Part shown: positions 61,292 through 64,000 of the stretch, in pieces | Position numbering within the stretch: the stretch's first letter is position 1 | Layout: each line of letters opens with the position of its first letter | Assembly: GCF_019654975.1 (NCBI RefSeq) | Contig: NZ_BPEW01000002.1 | Location: forward strand, 235,406 to 299,405 | Length of the DNA stretch: 64,000 nucleotides | Direction: 5' to 3' | Source of the DNA: Shewanella sp. c952 | GTDB taxonomy: Bacteria > Pseudomonadota > Gammaproteobacteria > Enterobacterales > Shewanellaceae | Made by a program: the position numbers and the translations under genes | Notes under the pieces: generated by a model | The model's database searches: none | Told to the model about the DNA's origin: nothing | The model's input: the letters and a program-made list of their open reading frames with translations, nothing else

Positions 61292-62941
61292 ATGAAGATG
61301 AAAACTATAACTAATATTGCCTTAACTACTTTAGCATTCGCACTTACAGCAAGCCAAGCGCTTGCCGCAAACTCTGTCGTTCTTGACGGAAAACATTTTA
61401 CCCAGCAACAAGCTTGGGATATTGCCGATGGTGCAGAAGTAAAAATTGCCGCGCAATCAGCGACTGCTCTAGTAAAAGCACATGAGCTGTTAATGGAAGC
61501 TGCACGCCTTGGTAAACCTGTGTATGGCTTAACTGTAGGTGTAGGCTTAAATAAAGACCACAAATTATTTGCTGCTAACGGTGAGCTAAGCCCTGAAGTG
61601 ATGAAAGCATCGAAGTCATTTAACTATAGCACTCTGCGTGCTCATAGTGCTGGTGTTGGGGAGCCTATGCCTGTTCGCTTAACTCGCGTAGCATTGGCGG
61701 TTCGCTTAAACACTATTTTATCTGGCCATACAGGGGTTCAACCTTACGTTGCCGAACTATACAAAGCTTACTTAAATAATGGTATTACACCGATAATTCC
61801 ATCTAAAGGCACCGTTGGTGAAGCAGATATCCTATTATCATCACACGTTGGTCTGGCTATGATTGGTGAGTGGGATGTGATCTACAAAGGCGAGCCCATG
61901 AGCAGTACGGAAGCGATGAAAAAAGCAGGAATTGCGCCACTTGATCCAGTCGGTAAAGATGCACTATCTATTTTGTCTAATAACTCTGTTGCTGTCACAT
62001 ACGCAATGCAGGGCTATCGCAATGCCAAGCACCTACTAGAAGTATCACCAACCGTGTTTAGCTTAAGCCTTGAAGGATTGAACGGTAACGTTTCACCTTT
62101 CCTACCTCAGACAAACGATATTCGTCCATTCCCATATCTAAAAGAAGCGACAGCTAATGTAAGAGATAGCTTATCAGGTAGCTATTTATGGGATGCCAAT
62201 AGCGAACGTCCGCTACAAGATCCACTAAGCTATCGTACTACTGCATATACCTTTTCCGGCGCTTATAAAGCATTGGCGGACTTGGGCCAAATGATTGATA
62301 TCCAGATCAACCACTCAGATGATAACCCTGGTGTAATTGTTGGTGCAGGTAAAGATTATGGTAATAATTCACAAGTGTCTAAGTACTTAGTTGAAGGTAA
62401 AGGTGGGGTATTCCCAACGACTAATTTTGAACCATTACCGGTTGCACTTGCGGTTCAACAGTTAAGTATTGCTTTGACCCATGTATCACATAACAGTGCT
62501 ATGCGAACAATTCACCTATCAGATGATCACTTTACTCATCTACCTCGTTTCTTAAGCGCGCCTGGTAACAACGGCCATGCCTTTGGAGCCATCCAAAAGA
62601 CTTTCGTTGATATGCAAGTTCGAAATAAGGCACTAGCGAACCCAGTATCGTTCGACGGTATTTCGATTGCTGGTAACATTGAAGACACCTTCACGAACCT
62701 AAAGTTAGCTTCTGATAATCTGATTGAAATCGTTAATAACACTAATGTTATGTATGGGCTTGAACTGATGCACTCAACTCAAGCTATTGACCTTCGTAAG
62801 CTTGCTAACAGTAAGCTAAAGCAAGGCAATGCAACTAATACCATGTATAAAGCATTCCGTAAGCAAGTACCTTTTGTAGAAATTGACCGCCCGTTCACAC
62901 CAGATATTAAGGCATCAACTGCATTTATAGCAGCCTACTAA
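61292..62941 (+). CDS. Secreted HAL/PAL-superfamily protein lacking the MIO motif, 549 aa
   Basis: Aromatic amino acid ammonia-lyase fold with a Sec signal peptide ending ALA at about residue 25, so periplasmic. By eye against P. putida HutH, the segment IPSKGTVGEADILLSSHVGL aligns with GSVG-ASG-DLAPL, so the Ala-Ser-Gly that forms MIO is replaced by Glu177-Ala178, with one residue lost. Asn195 aligns with Ser229 and Tyr280 with Leu312. Kept are Tyr78 (Tyr53), His118 (His83), Gln309 (Gln277), Arg315 (Arg283), Phe379 (Phe329) and Glu464 (Glu414). TTG at 61253 is open, but 61292 starts the signal peptide and has GGA four bases upstream. Classical ammonia elimination is doubtful; the real reaction is unknown. 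Confidence 0.85.
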   Translation: MKMKTITNIALTTLAFALTASQALAANSVVLDGKHFTQQQAWDIADGAEVKIAAQSATALVKAHELLMEAARLGKPVYGLTVGVGLNKDHKLFAANGELSPEVMKASKSFNYSTLRAHSAGVGEPMPVRLTRVALAVRLNTILSGHTGVQPYVAELYKAYLNNGITPIIPSKGTVGEADILLSSHVGLAMIGEWDVIYKGEPMSSTEAMKKAGIAPLDPVGKDALSILSNNSVAVTYAMQGYRNAKHLLEVSPTVFSLSLEGLNGNVSPFLPQTNDIRPFPYLKEATANVRDSLSGSYLWDANSERPLQDPLSYRTTAYTFSGAYKALADLGQMIDIQINHSDDNPGVIVGAGKDYGNNSQVSKYLVEGKGGVFPTTNFEPLPVALAVQQLSIALTHVSHNSAMRTIHLSDDHFTHLPRFLSAPGNNGHAFGAIQKTFVDMQVRNKALANPVSFDGISIAGNIEDTFTNLKLASDNLIEIVNNTNVMYGLELMHSTQAIDLRKLANSKLKQGNATNTMYKAFRKQVPFVEIDRPFTPDIKASTAFIAAY

Positions 62942-62958
62942 GCCGCTTAATCACAGGC

Positions 62959-62997
62959 AATCGACAGGTAAACGAGCCTATCGCTTACCTGTCGATT
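62959..62997 (+). other. Stable hairpin between the lyase-like and cytochrome genes
   Basis: Perfect 13-base arms AATCGACAGGTAA (62959-62971) and TTACCTGTCGATT (62985-62997) with a 13-base loop and no T run. It may stabilise the upstream mRNA or partly terminate transcription, which would set the cytochrome level relative to the enzymes. Confidence 0.6.
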
Positions 62998-63087
62998 CTC
63001 CCAACATTAAGCGCATGCTACCTATCAATCAGAAACACTCGATAACACTAATGAGTAACTAATACTCGAGTAAAAATAGGAATGACG

Positions 63088-63468
63088 ATGTTAAGAATAC
63101 TGACAGCAATCTGCACGATAATGCTGCTCGCTAGCCCTGCAGCAAATGCAATGAAGATAAAGGACTACCATAAAGAGATAATGATCGGTGAAAACGGGAA
63201 AGTTGATTGTAGTTTCTGTCACGGCGAAGTTAAGCGGAAAAAAATTCCAAATACGAGTGCTTGCCAGACTTGTCACGGCACACCAGGGGATATTGCGGAA
63301 CTAACTAAGCGTCCAGTAGATGCGGGCCATGATGTAGAGCCTAATCCCCATGACAGTCTACATTACGGTACAGATCTACCTTGTACTTACTGTCATCAAG
63401 AGCATAAAGAGAGCAAAGTATATTGTAATCAATGCCACGAGTTTGAATACCCAGACATGAAACGATAA
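63088..63468 (+). CDS. Periplasmic tetraheme cytochrome c (FccA heme-domain-like), 126 aa
   Basis: Signal peptide ending ANA (about residue 21). Four CxxCH sites: CSFCH (41-45), CQTCH (59-63), CTYCH (99-103) and CNQCH (113-117). Spacing and surrounding residues (DYHKEIMIG, HDSLHYGTDLPCTYCHQEH, VYCNQCHEF) match the heme domain of Shewanella fumarate reductase FccA, here as a separate protein. It should carry electrons, probably from CymA, to the flavoprotein at 59679. ATG at 63082 is also open, but TAGG is too close to it; 63088 has the right spacing. Confidence 0.92.
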   Translation: MLRILTAICTIMLLASPAANAMKIKDYHKEIMIGENGKVDCSFCHGEVKRKKIPNTSACQTCHGTPGDIAELTKRPVDAGHDVEPNPHDSLHYGTDLPCTYCHQEHKESKVYCNQCHEFEYPDMKR

Positions 63469-63606
63469 CTATATCGTCATATTTAGCTTGCCCCCAAGAC
63501 GGATGAGAACTGCACAAAATGTTGCTGTGATACCTTCAATCAAGAAGTTATGCACTCTCTTCTCCGTCTGTACAACTCCATTACTCAGCAAACATTTATT
63601 TCTCTT

Positions 63607-63990
63607 CTAAAAAGCTTGGCAAAACACAGTAAAGCTAGCGATGATAGCAATGAACCAAGATACACTTCTTAGGGTGCCTTTATCTTTTAAATAAAGGATC
63701 TGATATGCCACTCGAGCGGCAACATGCACGACCGCAGCAACCTCTACCACCATGTTGACATTATTCGTTGCCATCACAGTAAGTGCAGCGATACCGAAAA
63801 TAAGCAGCGATTCAAATGCATTTTGGTGGCCAGCTACCGCTCTTGCACCATAACCTGTCAACTTTGATTGCTGTTCGCGCGGATGACTGTTGTCGTAGCC
63901 TCCAAGTTTTGCCATAGCAATAGCAACGGGGCCTTTAGCGAGATAAGGCAACAACATGGCAATCAATAAACAGATAAGTAAAGTGGTCAT
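63607..63990 (-). CDS. MAPEG-family membrane protein, 127 aa
   Basis: Four predicted helices with the MAPEG pattern: PYLAKGPVAIAMAKLGGYDNSHPREQ, then RAVAGHQNAFESLLIFGIAALTVM, the family motif with Arg, His, Asn and Glu, and a C-terminal VHVAARVAYQILYLKD. Eukaryotic members conjugate glutathione or make eicosanoids; bacterial members are small membrane proteins of unclear role. It is convergent with the cytochrome gene across a 138-base gap and is the last gene in the window. Confidence 0.9.
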   Translation of the reverse strand: MTTLLICLLIAMLLPYLAKGPVAIAMAKLGGYDNSHPREQQSKLTGYGARAVAGHQNAFESLLIFGIAALTVMATNNVNMVVEVAAVVHVAARVAYQILYLKDKGTLRSVSWFIAIIASFTVFCQAF

Positions 63991-64000
63991 TCAATTTCCT

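Noticed and set aside
61292..62941. Lyase-like gene named as hutH
   Set aside because: It has a signal peptide, lacks the MIO motif and stands apart from other hut genes, so the cytoplasmic histidine pathway does not fit.

Overview
The window looks like a chromosomal segment of a marine gammaproteobacterium close to Shewanella. The evidence is the torS/torT/torR TMAO sensing genes with a torF-type porin, a BacNaV-type sodium channel, a periplasmic flavoprotein with a small FccA-like tetraheme cytochrome c, norVW, many outer-membrane porins, and dispersed inverted-repeat elements of the kind common in Shewanella intergenic DNA. This is inference from gene content. No rRNA, tRNA, CRISPR array, phage or insertion-sequence transposase was seen.

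Layout. 1-5500: 3' part of a CstA-type transporter gene (reverse strand), two envelope proteins and a porin. 5500-17300: housekeeping and accessory genes (YdcH family, prohibitin/SPFH, ABM and nitroreductase pair, LRR lipoprotein, PepSY membrane protein, M13 peptidase, periplasmic HAD phosphatase, YghU-type GST). 17300-25600: a small gene behind an FNR-type box, two abutting MITE-like elements, an SDR, the electrophile-defence pair gloA-nemA, an EamA exporter, then norV-norW with a sigma-54 promoter and three NorR-type sites, and a cold-shock gene. 26000-33900: VOC protein, torS/torT/torR, torF with three phased Tor-box-like sites, and a sodium channel. 34000-42100: PH-domain membrane proteins, DUF924, two UspA proteins, an aldehyde dehydrogenase-TetR pair, small membrane proteins. 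42100-56200: a complete RND efflux operon, an NtrY/NtrC-like two-component pair, and a MacB-type ABC export operon behind a full-consensus sigma-54 promoter.

56400-63500 holds the most unusual locus. It has a general porin, a GAF/AAA+/HTH sigma-54 activator, a Tat-exported FAD-dependent enoate-reductase-like flavoprotein, a secreted HAL/PAL-superfamily protein and a secreted tetraheme cytochrome c. The porin and the reductase each have a good -24/-12 promoter with related upstream motifs (TATTTCGTG), so one activator probably controls both. The lyase-like protein keeps several active-site positions of the family but lacks the Ala-Ser-Gly that forms the MIO cofactor. The likely idea is a periplasmic respiratory module in which the porin admits a compound, the lyase-like protein makes or binds an unsaturated acid, and the flavoprotein reduces it with electrons passed from the cytochrome. 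The substrate cannot be told from sequence.
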